A stretch of 50,335 nucleotides of DNA from an uncultured Verrucomicrobia subdivision 3 bacterium (GTDB lineage: Bacteria > Verrucomicrobiota > Verrucomicrobiia > Limisphaerales > UBA11358): assembly GCA_903889895.1 (NCBI GenBank), contig CAISYZ010000086.1, positions 1 to 50,335 on the forward strand, given 5' to 3'. A program made the position numbers and the translations under genes. The notes under the pieces are model-generated. The model saw only the letters and a program-made list of their open reading frames with translations. It did no database searches and was not told the origin of the DNA. This document shows, one piece after another, positions 17,901-26,326 of the stretch (positions are counted from its first letter, which is position 1; each line of letters begins with the position of its first letter).

Positions 17901-18313
17901 AACCAAACCAGCTCCGCCCGTGGTGGCTGCGCAAACGGATTCTGTTCCCACTTGTTCTGCTCGCCGGTGTCACCAGCGCCGGCGTCATGGCATTCATCAA
18001 TTCCAACACCTCAACGATTGTAATTTACAACGAAACTGGAAATCCATTGCCACCGCTGCTAGTCCGCGCCTGCGGCCAGGAAAGAGGTTTTCCAACGCTC
18101 GCCGAGCGCGAGTCGGTGCAATTCGCGCTCAAGCCGTCCGGCGGCGAGACTCCGGTGCAACTCGAACTCGCCACCGACCCGGCATGGAAATGGGAAGGCG
18201 AGCTCATCAAACCGCACGGCGGCTACCGCGTTTCCATCCGCCTTTGGCCCGACCGGCAAGTGGAGGCTTACACCGAGATTTCCTGGCTGCAACGCACTTT
18301 CAGCGTTAAATGA
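17897..18313 (+). CDS. small membrane-anchored protein of unknown function
   Basis: 138 residues: a basic start with two Trp, one TM segment (about 14-34), then a beta-rich domain facing the periplasm with several short strands and no Cys pair or catalytic motif that I recognise. The ATG overlaps the stop of the wzy-like gene, so the two are co-translated and it may be an accessory factor of polymerisation. It ends 3 bases before the stop of the convergent nucleotidyltransferase-like gene, leaving no room for a terminator. Confidence 0.75.
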   Translation: MKPNQLRPWWLRKRILFPLVLLAGVTSAGVMAFINSNTSTIVIYNETGNPLPPLLVRACGQERGFPTLAERESVQFALKPSGGETPVQLELATDPAWKWEGELIKPHGGYRVSIRLWPDRQVEAYTEISWLQRTFSVK

Positions 18314-18316
18314 AAT

Positions 18317-19438
18317 TCAGTTGAAACGTCCCCAAAGCCGCGCGTAAGCCGCGACCAGTCCGGCGAATTCAATTTCCTCCGTTCGCAATTCGGAACAGAC
18401 TTTTTCAAAATCATTTTCACCCCACAGCAGCAAAGCCAGCGCGTGAAACAATCGCTCGCGGGGATAACGAGAGCAGGACAAACCGCCCGCCCCGAATGCG
18501 CGGAAGTTCACCAGCCGGTTGCGCAGCGCCGAAGTCTCCGGGCAAAGATTCGCGTCGCTAAAGGCGTAGTCACGCGGCGCATTAAATTTTATTTCGAGTC
18601 GCTTTGATTCTAGCCACAGCCAGAGCTGCTTGCCAAGCGCAGAGAGCTCGGCGTGCCGGTTTGCCAGATTTTCGCGCGATTCAGCAGAACGATGCGGATG
18701 CAATTTGAACTCAACACCTGCCTCGTGATGCGCAAGTAACGGCGCGGCCCAAGCGAGTTCGCTCTTGATTTCAAACTTCGCCAAACGCGCGTGACGCTCG
18801 CGGCAACTCCAATGATATTGTCCGTGCGCGGCCAGCAGCACGTCGCCAAACGCAAGCTGCGCCTTTGCTAAATTGCGTCCAACAAAGTCCGACTCCGCTT
18901 CGCCGAAATCTTTCCGCTTTAATTTTTCGAGTGAATAAAGCAGGCCGGAGCAGCGATTGAACAGCAACCGCGTTGCCTCGTGCAGTGGAATCTTCGCCGC
19001 ATCACGGTGATGTTCGCAGCCCGCAAACAAGGCGTCATCACCAAGCTGCCAGCGATGGCCGGCGACGAGGTCGTAGTAGAACATGCTCGGCGGACTGCGG
19101 CGCAATTTATCGAGCGTGAGAACTTTGAACTCCACTTCGAGACCGGCCTCCGGGGAAAGGCTTTCGCCGAGTTCGTGTAGAGAATGGCGAAACTTGCGCT
19201 CGGCGAGAATCGGGTTGCCCCGGATAAAAACGAAAAATTCCAGATCATTGTAGGGCTGGTCGCCAGCTGGCGTTTTCAGCACACCGCCCTCACCACGACC
19301 ATAGCCGCCGCCGAGCGCGATGCCGTCTAGTTTCGCCACCGGCACGAGTGATTTGACACCGGCCAAAACCTTTTCACACGTTTTTCCGAGATGCGTTTCC
19401 AACGTGTCGCTGCCGTCAATGGTGAAGCGCTGGTTCAT
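18317..19438 (-). CDS. nucleotidyltransferase-fold protein of unknown substrate
   Basis: A 373-residue protein whose N-terminal domain carries the pol-beta nucleotidyltransferase pattern: GGGYGRGEGG (43-52) followed by NDLEFFVF (64-71), which supplies acidic metal-binding residues, with a further acidic strand at VEFKVL. The rest is mainly helical. Such proteins transfer a nucleotide or act as kinase-like modifiers; its target here is unknown. It is the last gene of the long minus-strand operon, directly coupled (ATGA) to the GT2 gene, so a role in modifying the polysaccharide or its lipid carrier is possible. Confidence 0.65.
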   Translation of the reverse strand: MNQRFTIDGSDTLETHLGKTCEKVLAGVKSLVPVAKLDGIALGGGYGRGEGGVLKTPAGDQPYNDLEFFVFIRGNPILAERKFRHSLHELGESLSPEAGLEVEFKVLTLDKLRRSPPSMFYYDLVAGHRWQLGDDALFAGCEHHRDAAKIPLHEATRLLFNRCSGLLYSLEKLKRKDFGEAESDFVGRNLAKAQLAFGDVLLAAHGQYHWSCRERHARLAKFEIKSELAWAAPLLAHHEAGVEFKLHPHRSAESRENLANRHAELSALGKQLWLWLESKRLEIKFNAPRDYAFSDANLCPETSALRNRLVNFRAFGAGGLSCSRYPRERLFHALALLLWGENDFEKVCSELRTEEIEFAGLVAAYARLWGRFN

Positions 19439-20304
19439 GCCGGATGCGCCTCCTGCCAGCCCTGACGGAAACCGGCGAGTTTGCCTTTGCGTTGCTGCCA
19501 GCGGATGCTCGCCGAGTGCGCGAGCTCGCCTAGGCGTTTTTCGCGTGCACAGAATTTGGCATCGTGCCGCATATCGCTGACCCAGCCAAATAGAACGGTT
19601 TTGGCAAAATTAAATTCTGCCGGCGAGCCGGTCCAGGCCTTGCCGATAGCGCGAGCGTCGCCGAACGCACGCTTGTAGCTCTGCTCCGGCGTATAATTAT
19701 GCGAGTGCATCGCTACCGACTCCGGCACATATGCCACCGTATAGCTTTGCGCCTTGCACCAGCGTGTGTATTCATCATCCTCGGCGTATTGCAAATCCTC
19801 GCGGAAACCGCGCTTGGCCCAGACATCCTTTCGCAAGCCGCTGCTGACCATGCTAAAAAAATGCTCCCAATTCGCCGACTCGCGGTTTGGACCGAAGCAG
19901 CGGTCGTAGTCGTTTGCAAAAACCGCCTGACAATCAGGCCGTGGAATCTGTCGGCCGAAACATGCCGCCGTTTTCGGATCTTGCAACGCGTTCACCAGTG
20001 GCCGCAGCCAGTTCGTGCCTTGCGGCGTGGCGTCGGCGTTGATGAAGATTCCAAATTCAGATTTTGCCAGCCGCATTCCCTGATTCATCACGCGGCTGGG
20101 ATTATATTCCTTCGGCGTGATTTGGACGAAGTGCGCGGGCTGCGCGGCGCGGATTAATTCCTGCGAGCCATCCGTCGATCCGGAATCAATCACGATGAGT
20201 TCCCAGTTTTTAAACTCTTGCGCCGCGAGCGCGGGCAGCGTGCCTTTCAGCGCCCAAGCCTCGTTGAACGAACGCATGATGATGCTGACGAATGGATCGC
20301 TCAT
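19435..20304 (-). CDS. glycosyltransferase family 2
   Basis: A 289-residue GT-A enzyme. It has the family start FVSIIMRSFNE, the nucleotide-binding ELIVIDSGSTDGS, the metal-binding DXD-like FINADATP and the catalytic-region AEDDEYTRWC (ED motif). It would add one sugar of the repeat unit in the cytoplasm. Start and stop both overlap neighbours by 4 bases (flippase before, nucleotidyltransferase-fold protein after). Confidence 0.92.
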   Translation of the reverse strand: MSDPFVSIIMRSFNEAWALKGTLPALAAQEFKNWELIVIDSGSTDGSQELIRAAQPAHFVQITPKEYNPSRVMNQGMRLAKSEFGIFINADATPQGTNWLRPLVNALQDPKTAACFGRQIPRPDCQAVFANDYDRCFGPNRESANWEHFFSMVSSGLRKDVWAKRGFREDLQYAEDDEYTRWCKAQSYTVAYVPESVAMHSHNYTPEQSYKRAFGDARAIGKAWTGSPAEFNFAKTVLFGWVSDMRHDAKFCAREKRLGELAHSASIRWQQRKGKLAGFRQGWQEAHPA

Positions 20305-21893
20305 ATTCGCACCGCTTTTGCTTTGAAGCCAAGCTTGCGGCCAAATTTTTCAGCGAATTTCTGGCGCTCATCCGCCAATAAACTGAATCGCCACATGCCC
20401 GCCGCGCTGGCGGCGGCGACCAAGGAACTTTCCGCAAGCATGATAATTGTGTTGTGGCCACTTACCCAGAAGGGTTGCAGCCGCAGAGCGAGCGCGACGG
20501 CCACCATCGGCAGACAGCCGCGCCAGTTCGGCAGAATCGCGCGCCGGAAAAGCTGCCAGCGCGTGAGCTGCGCCTCGTGCGCCGTCCAGCCCCAAATCAA
20601 ACCCCAGCCGAACAAGACCGTCGGCACGACCGATCCGAGCGCGACGCCGAGGATGCCCCACTCCACGCCGAACGCACTCCGCAACCAGAACGTTAGTCCA
20701 ATGCTCAAAGACACATTCACCACCGCCTCGGCTACGCTTTGTTGCATGAGCCGTTTTTCCTGGCCGGCCATCATGAACATGTTTTTGAAGACCCAATGCG
20801 TCAGCACGAGCGAGTAATACCAGAACACCAGCAGTTCCCCGGCCCAAATCATCGGGCCGGACGGATGCTTCACGCCGGTAAGCAGGCGAATGACCCCATC
20901 CATGTAAAATTCCGTGACCACGAACAGCGGCGTCGCCGCGAGCACGCTATAACGCAGTCCGCCCAGCATCATGTCGCGCAACGCGGCAGAATCGCCCTTC
21001 GCGTGCAGGTGCGCCGCCGTCGGCGTGAGGACTTCGGCAATCTGCTTTGTCAGCAGGCCAAACATTTCGCCGACTTTGCTGCCGCCCTGATACGTCGTCA
21101 CCGACGCGACGCCGAGAATTGAGCTGATGATCGGCTGATCGGTCTTGTTGCGGACGACGTTGCTCAACGTGTTGGCGTAGGCGAAGACGCTGAATTTTCC
21201 CGTCTCAAACATGGTGTGGAGCGAGAACAAACTGGGCCGCAACTTCACGCCGGGCATGTGGGCGAGCGCCAGCTTCATCGCGAGCAGATACGGCAACAGC
21301 ACGCACACGAGCGAGGCGACGATGAGCGTCATGAAACTTAGCTTGAAATAAATCACCACCGCCACGGCAAGAAAATTTGTTACCGTGCCAAGGATGTTGA
21401 TGTTGTTCGCCGTGGTCATGCGCTGCTGGCCTTGCAACACTTCGGGGAAAATGCCAAACGGAAACGCCAGCCCGATGCCCGCGAGAAACACAATCATGAT
21501 GCGGCGGTATTCCTCGCGATGCGCCGCACTGACCTTGAACAAATCAATCAACGGCCCGGATAGCGCCACGCCGATGGCAAACGCGACCGCCGCCATGATA
21601 AGATAGAAAAAGAAGATCGTGCTCAACAGCCGGCTGACCTGCGGCCACTCCTGCTTCACAGAAAGTTCCGCCACGCGCTTCTGCGCCGAGTAGCCGAAGC
21701 CGAAATCCAGCAGGATACCGTAACCGAACACCGCCCACAGCAGCGACCAAAAACCAAACTGCTCCGGCACTGCGTTGAGGCCCTGATACAGCAACCGGAA
21801 CGTCACCAACCCAAGCACCATGCGCACGATGATGCGCAGATAGCTGGTTAACGCGCCCTTGACGACGTTGCGTTTGACGTGGTCGTGGCTCAT
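20301..21893 (-). CDS. polysaccharide flippase (Wzx/MATE-like)
   Basis: About 530 residues with some 12-14 hydrophobic segments, and the MOP-superfamily polysaccharide-flippase arrangement (N-terminal KGALTSYLRIIVRMVLGLVT, then paired helices). It would translocate undecaprenyl-PP-linked repeat units to the periplasm. The frame extends to 21908, but the ATG at 21893 gives an exact ATGA overlap with the upstream glycosyltransferase gene and is preferred. Together with the Wzy-like gene at 16509 it makes this a Wzx/Wzy-dependent locus. Confidence 0.9.
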   Translation of the reverse strand: MSHDHVKRNVVKGALTSYLRIIVRMVLGLVTFRLLYQGLNAVPEQFGFWSLLWAVFGYGILLDFGFGYSAQKRVAELSVKQEWPQVSRLLSTIFFFYLIMAAVAFAIGVALSGPLIDLFKVSAAHREEYRRIMIVFLAGIGLAFPFGIFPEVLQGQQRMTTANNINILGTVTNFLAVAVVIYFKLSFMTLIVASLVCVLLPYLLAMKLALAHMPGVKLRPSLFSLHTMFETGKFSVFAYANTLSNVVRNKTDQPIISSILGVASVTTYQGGSKVGEMFGLLTKQIAEVLTPTAAHLHAKGDSAALRDMMLGGLRYSVLAATPLFVVTEFYMDGVIRLLTGVKHPSGPMIWAGELLVFWYYSLVLTHWVFKNMFMMAGQEKRLMQQSVAEAVVNVSLSIGLTFWLRSAFGVEWGILGVALGSVVPTVLFGWGLIWGWTAHEAQLTRWQLFRRAILPNWRGCLPMVAVALALRLQPFWVSGHNTIIMLAESSLVAAASAAGMWRFSLLADERQKFAEKFGRKLGFKAKAVRI

Positions 21894-23155
21894 TGGCGGC
21901 ACGCGCAATTTTCTTCCGCGCGCTGGTAAAGGGTTTCGAGCTGCTGGCCAATTTGCGTCCAGTCGTATTTTGACTTCGCTTCGCGCGAGCCGTTCGCACC
22001 GATTTTATTTTTCATTTCCGGATCGGTGGCAAAACGGTTCAACTTCGCCGCCAAATCTGCCGCGGCGTCGCTGGCATTCGGATCAATGAAGAAACCCGTT
22101 TCACCGTCGCGCACCAGCGCCTGCAAACCGCCGACGCGGCTCGCGATGACCGGCTTGCCGGAACTCCACGCCTCCAGCACAACAATACCGAATGGCTCGT
22201 GCATCGAAGGCAGCACAAAAACGTCGCAGGCGTGGAAGGCTTGAATCAATTCAGGATTGTCATTCCGCATTCCCGGCAGAATTTGCACGCGGTCGCCAAG
22301 ACTGTTGGTGGTGATGAAGTCGCGCAGTTTCTTCGCGTAATCTGGTTGTGTTTCCGGTCCGATGAGGATGAGAAATGAATTGGAATGCTGCCCGCGCAAC
22401 TTGGCGAAGGCTTCGAGCGCCAGCATCTGGTTTTTCTGCGCGTCAATGCGGCTGATGTTCAGCGCCAGAAATGCCCCAGGTGGAATTCCATGTTTGGCGC
22501 GAAACGCCGCGCCGTCGCCAGCGGCGAACTTCGCGCAGTCCACGCCGTTCGGCAGATACGCGATACGGTCGTGCGTGAGCTGTTTCTTCGCCTTGTCCAT
22601 TTCGCTTTGGCCGACACAAATCACGAAGTCCGCGTCGTCAAGCACGCGGCGCGAACCGAACAGCGCGCCGAACGGTTTACCCCATTCGGTTTTGTTTTCA
22701 ATCGGCTTGAGCATCGTGCCCAATTCGGCGGTCGGCACATCGAAGACGCCGCCGTGCAGCGAAACAACGAATGGCTTCTTTTGCCAACGCGACGCAGTGC
22801 GGACTTCGCCGCCGAGCCGCTTGAGCGCGTGCGCGTGAAACAGCCGGACATTTTTCTCGCGACGCAGTGCGTTGAAAAGCGAGAGCGAAAGCAGGTTGCC
22901 GCCCTTTTTGTCTAGCGCGGCCTTGTCGGCGGCGCTCAAGCCGAAAAATGGATAGCAATACGGAAAGCGTTTGACCGGCACGTCACCGATGGATTCGTCG
23001 CGCTGTTTTGCCAACGCCATCGAGGTGTGGATTTCCGGCTGCCAGCCGGCGCGCTGCTGTTGACGCGAGATTTCGAGGATGACGGTTTCCGTGCCGCCCC
23101 ATTCCTCCGCGACGAAACGGCGCGGGACATGGATGATTTTTTTTGCGGCGTTCAT
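21890..23155 (-). CDS. glycosyltransferase family 4
   Basis: A 421-residue GT-B enzyme. The N-terminal half has RRFVAEEWGGTETVIL; the C-terminal GT1/GT4 domain has LNISRIDAQKNQ, LIGPETQPDYA and the signature VLPSMHEPFGIVVLEAWSSG, which provides the EX7E catalytic pair. ATGA overlaps join it to the phosphatase-fold gene before it and the flippase after it. Donor and acceptor are unknown. Confidence 0.92.
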   Translation of the reverse strand: MNAAKKIIHVPRRFVAEEWGGTETVILEISRQQQRAGWQPEIHTSMALAKQRDESIGDVPVKRFPYCYPFFGLSAADKAALDKKGGNLLSLSLFNALRREKNVRLFHAHALKRLGGEVRTASRWQKKPFVVSLHGGVFDVPTAELGTMLKPIENKTEWGKPFGALFGSRRVLDDADFVICVGQSEMDKAKKQLTHDRIAYLPNGVDCAKFAAGDGAAFRAKHGIPPGAFLALNISRIDAQKNQMLALEAFAKLRGQHSNSFLILIGPETQPDYAKKLRDFITTNSLGDRVQILPGMRNDNPELIQAFHACDVFVLPSMHEPFGIVVLEAWSSGKPVIASRVGGLQALVRDGETGFFIDPNASDAAADLAAKLNRFATDPEMKNKIGANGSREAKSKYDWTQIGQQLETLYQRAEENCACRQ

Positions 23156-24324
23156 TTGGCAGCGGAATTTTTTGCCCTCGCGAGCAACGCGGTTTTTTCC
23201 ATGATGCGGCAGATGTGAGGAATGTGCGTCACGTCGTCGGGAATCGATGGCTGGTTGGTGCAGAGCGTGGCGTAGCTTTGCGGGTCGGTCGGATGATACC
23301 CGTGCATCGCGCGAATCGGCCGTTCGCCCATGTGGCTCGGCACGATGAGCACGCCCTCGCGCATCAGGAAAATCGTCTCGCCAAATTTCCGGTCCGGAAA
23401 TAGCGCGCGATAATGCTGCAATTCGTCGTCCGGCATGATGCGACCTTCGGGAACTTTACCGAGTGCTTCGTGGATGAGCTTGCGCGCGTTGTCGTTGAAA
23501 AACCAAAACCGGGCCATCGTCGAGTCATAAACGACGGCGTAATCTTTTTCCATCTTCACGGGCAGTGCGTCAATCTTCGCTTTCAAATCCACGAGTTCGT
23601 CGCAGTTCGCCATGCCGTGATCGCTGAAAATGTAGAGATGAACTTCGGAATAATGATTCTTCGCAGCAGCGAGCACCTTCTCAATCCATTGCTCGTAAAC
23701 GCGCAGCTTGGCGGACACTTCCGGCGATTGATTGCCGACCATGTGCAGCAAGCCGTCGAGGCCGGCCCAATATTGAAACACAAAATCAACGCGCTCGGCT
23801 TCGATGGCGGCGATGATGTCATCGCGGTTCTGCTCCTCGGATTTCGTGGTGTCGGTGACGAAATACGGAATTTTATTTCCGACCAGAAAATCAAAAATAT
23901 TCGGCCCGCGATTCATGCCCTTCGGCTGGAGCGGACTTTTTTTCTCCGTGAAATCAAACAGGTGGATGAACTTGAACGGAATATTGTAGAGGTCGAAGTA
24001 GCCGCGAAATTTGAGCTGCACCTTCACGAACTTCGTCAGGTAACGGCGAAAAATGCGTCGGCTCGTCACCGCCGCTGGCAGCCAGCGCATCCAACGCAGC
24101 GAGCGGAACGGTGAATTTTTTGGGTCGTAAACAAAATAACACCAGTTGTAATGTTCGTCCGGCCAGTGGCCGGAAAGAATCGAAGGCACGCAGGTCGAGC
24201 TGTAGCCGAAAACGGATTCTAGTTTCTTACGGTTCGGCGCAAAACTTTTGCCGAACGGATTATCGCGCAGGATTTCCCAGCCCATCGCGTCAATCATGAT
24301 GAACAGTGGCAAAATTGGTTTCAT
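23152..24324 (-). CDS. alkaline-phosphatase-fold hydrolase (nucleotide pyrophosphatase/phosphodiesterase-like)
   Basis: A 390-residue protein of the AP superfamily. Metal-site elements are visible: MIDAMGWEIL near the N-terminus (Asp), a Ser/Thr nucleophile region in TCVPSILSG, GLDGLLHMVG and SDHGM (Asp-His). There is no signal peptide, so a cytoplasmic or membrane-proximal place is likely. The family hydrolyses phosphate mono- or diesters or transfers phosphoglycerol/phosphoethanolamine groups. In a polysaccharide operon it may modify sugar phosphates or a lipid-linked intermediate. ATGA overlap with the pyrophosphatase gene. Confidence 0.8.
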   Translation of the reverse strand: MKPILPLFIMIDAMGWEILRDNPFGKSFAPNRKKLESVFGYSSTCVPSILSGHWPDEHYNWCYFVYDPKNSPFRSLRWMRWLPAAVTSRRIFRRYLTKFVKVQLKFRGYFDLYNIPFKFIHLFDFTEKKSPLQPKGMNRGPNIFDFLVGNKIPYFVTDTTKSEEQNRDDIIAAIEAERVDFVFQYWAGLDGLLHMVGNQSPEVSAKLRVYEQWIEKVLAAAKNHYSEVHLYIFSDHGMANCDELVDLKAKIDALPVKMEKDYAVVYDSTMARFWFFNDNARKLIHEALGKVPEGRIMPDDELQHYRALFPDRKFGETIFLMREGVLIVPSHMGERPIRAMHGYHPTDPQSYATLCTNQPSIPDDVTHIPHICRIMEKTALLARAKNSAAK

Positions 24325-25940
24325 ATATTGTCTCCCAGTCGTTTGAGGATTTCAGGTAAAAACTGTTTTTTGCGCGAGACACAGCCGGCCCAGACTTCGC
24401 CACTAGCACCGAGCAGTTGTGTCAGCGTGAAATTTTTTGCGTCAAACAAAACCAGACTGTCACCGCGAAAAATATCCGTGACCAGCAGCGCTGCAAAATC
24501 CCAGCCGCCGCGCTCGCGGCGCTCGTGCAAGGCGGTGGCGAAGTTTTTCAGATGCGCGCCGTTCAGCCGCGTGCGGTCCACGGTTTCGATTTGCGCGACG
24601 GCAAATTTTGCGCCGCCACCGGCAAATTCCTTCAAATCTTTTTCCACCAATTCAGCCGCCGGGCGTTCGAGTGTTTCGTCGTTGCGAATCAAAACCTCGC
24701 GGCCAAAATTTTTCAAATCTACCTTCGCGCGGCGCGCGAGCGCGGCGGCTTGCTGGCGGTCAACTTCCGTGGTCGTCGGCGAAGTAAGCAGCAGCGTGTC
24801 AGCGACAATCGCGCCGAGCAAAAGTTTTGCCTGTGAGGGTGAAGGTTTTTTGCCGTGCTCCGAAAATTTGCACGCGATGATGGTCGCGGTGCTGCCGACG
24901 GGCCGGCAGTCCACGCGGATGGGCAGCGCCGTTTCCAGCGTGCCGACACGGTGATGATCCACAATCTCGACGATGTCCACGTCGGCGATGCCCTCGGGGG
25001 CTTGGTGCTGCTCGAAATGATCCACCAACACGACGCGGCCGCGCGGAAAATTGATGACTTCGGTGCGCGACAAGACGCCGAACAGCGTGCCGTCGGGATT
25101 CATCACTGGCAGTGCGAATTGCGCCTGCCGCAACGCGGCCTGCGCCTCATGAATCGTCTGGTCGGGCGTCAGCTTGGGAAAATTTTCAGATTGCATCAGC
25201 CGCGCGGCGGGGATCGCCATCGGCAGTTGTGTGGCGAGCGCCATAAGCGAGCCGCGATAATGCAGCACGCCGAGGCCGGGACAATCGCGCATGGCCTTTT
25301 TCCAAGCGGCAGTTTTCATCGGCGCGCAGGTGATTACGATGGCCGCGCCGGCATCGCGGCAGCGCGCGAGCAATTCCGGCTGATCGCCCAGCAAGGCAAG
25401 TGAACCAGGCGAAAGCCGGCTTAAATCAAGGACAATGTGGCCATCGGCTTCGGTCCTCGGCTTCTGCCAGCGGGTGAGCCTGAGAAATTTTTCAAGGTTG
25501 GCAACGGAAAAAAGCACGCCAAGAAAATCTTCGGCGTTGGCGTGATAAAAATAATTCGCCATCGGCATCCGATCGCTCAAAAGTCCGAGCAGTTTCTTTT
25601 TATCATCCACCACCGGCACGACGCCGATACGATGGCGCATGATTAATTCCAGCGCATCGCCGAGCGCGGCCTCGGCGCCGATAGATAAAACATCGCGGCG
25701 GGCAACGTCGCGGACGCGGGCGTGAAGATGGCTGACGACGCGCGGCAATGAGATTTTCGCCTCAGCAAAAAGCCATTTCGTCTGTTTGGAGAGTTCGCCC
25801 AAGACGACACCCTCAAATAGTTCGCCAGATGGAAGCGAGTTGAGCAACGCCGCGTAAACCACCGCCGATACAGCCGAATCCGTGTCGGGCCGCCGGTGGC
25901 CAACAATGAACGTCGGACGTCTGGCGTGGTCTCGGCTCAT
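24321..25940 (-). CDS. family II inorganic pyrophosphatase with CBS and DRTGG regulatory domains
   Basis: A 539-residue DHH-superfamily enzyme. The catalytic N-lobe starts with IVGHRRPDTDS (residues 12-22), interrupted by a CBS-DRTGG-CBS regulatory insert (about 70-300), and resumes with VDHHRVG and the DHHA2 lobe. CBS-PPases split pyrophosphate with Mn/Co/Mg and are tuned by adenine nucleotides binding the CBS pair; a DRTGG domain is typical of the diadenosine-polyphosphate-responsive subtype. Removing pyrophosphate pulls NDP-sugar formation forward, which fits a polysaccharide operon, yet such genes are usually elsewhere. Overlaps by 4 bases with both neighbours. Confidence 0.9.
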   Translation of the reverse strand: MSRDHARRPTFIVGHRRPDTDSAVSAVVYAALLNSLPSGELFEGVVLGELSKQTKWLFAEAKISLPRVVSHLHARVRDVARRDVLSIGAEAALGDALELIMRHRIGVVPVVDDKKKLLGLLSDRMPMANYFYHANAEDFLGVLFSVANLEKFLRLTRWQKPRTEADGHIVLDLSRLSPGSLALLGDQPELLARCRDAGAAIVITCAPMKTAAWKKAMRDCPGLGVLHYRGSLMALATQLPMAIPAARLMQSENFPKLTPDQTIHEAQAALRQAQFALPVMNPDGTLFGVLSRTEVINFPRGRVVLVDHFEQHQAPEGIADVDIVEIVDHHRVGTLETALPIRVDCRPVGSTATIIACKFSEHGKKPSPSQAKLLLGAIVADTLLLTSPTTTEVDRQQAAALARRAKVDLKNFGREVLIRNDETLERPAAELVEKDLKEFAGGGAKFAVAQIETVDRTRLNGAHLKNFATALHERRERGGWDFAALLVTDIFRGDSLVLFDAKNFTLTQLLGASGEVWAGCVSRKKQFLPEILKRLGDNI

Positions 25941-26326
25941 GCAGCGGTGTGACCGAGAATTTTCTGCACCTCGCCCAGAAGCTGGTTTGGGCTGAATGGC
26001 TTGGCGAGGAATACGGCGGCGCCGGCCAGTTCCGCCTCAACCTTGGTCAGCGCGTGGCCCTTGGCCGAGAGCACGACGACCGGAATATTTTTTGTTGCCG
26101 AATTTTCCTTCAACTGCCGCAACGCACCGAGACCGTCGAGGCCGGGCATGATCACGTCCAGCACGATGAGCTGCGGCGACGCGCTGGCGGCGAGATCAAG
26201 CGCCTCCTTGCCGTCGCGACAACTGATAATTTCGTAGCCGCCTTTTTTGAAGGTCAGCTCAAGCAGGCGCACCATGTAAACCTCGTCGTCGGCAATGAGG
26301 ATTTTGCTGGGGGTTGCGGGATTCAT
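25937..26326 (-). CDS. single-domain response regulator (CheY-like)
   Basis: 129 residues forming one receiver domain: acidic pocket ADDE (12-15), phospho-acceptor Asp57 in IVLDVIMPG, conserved Ser/Thr region VVLSAKGH and Lys in LAKPFSP. There is no output domain. It is coupled by ATGA overlaps to the SpoIIE phosphatase and the pyrophosphatase. A likely role, by analogy to RsbU/SpoIIE systems with receiver partners, is to carry a two-component signal to the phosphatase. No histidine kinase is encoded in this operon. Confidence 0.92.
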   Translation of the reverse strand: MNPATPSKILIADDEVYMVRLLELTFKKGGYEIISCRDGKEALDLAASASPQLIVLDVIMPGLDGLGALRQLKENSATKNIPVVVLSAKGHALTKVEAELAGAAVFLAKPFSPNQLLGEVQKILGHTAA

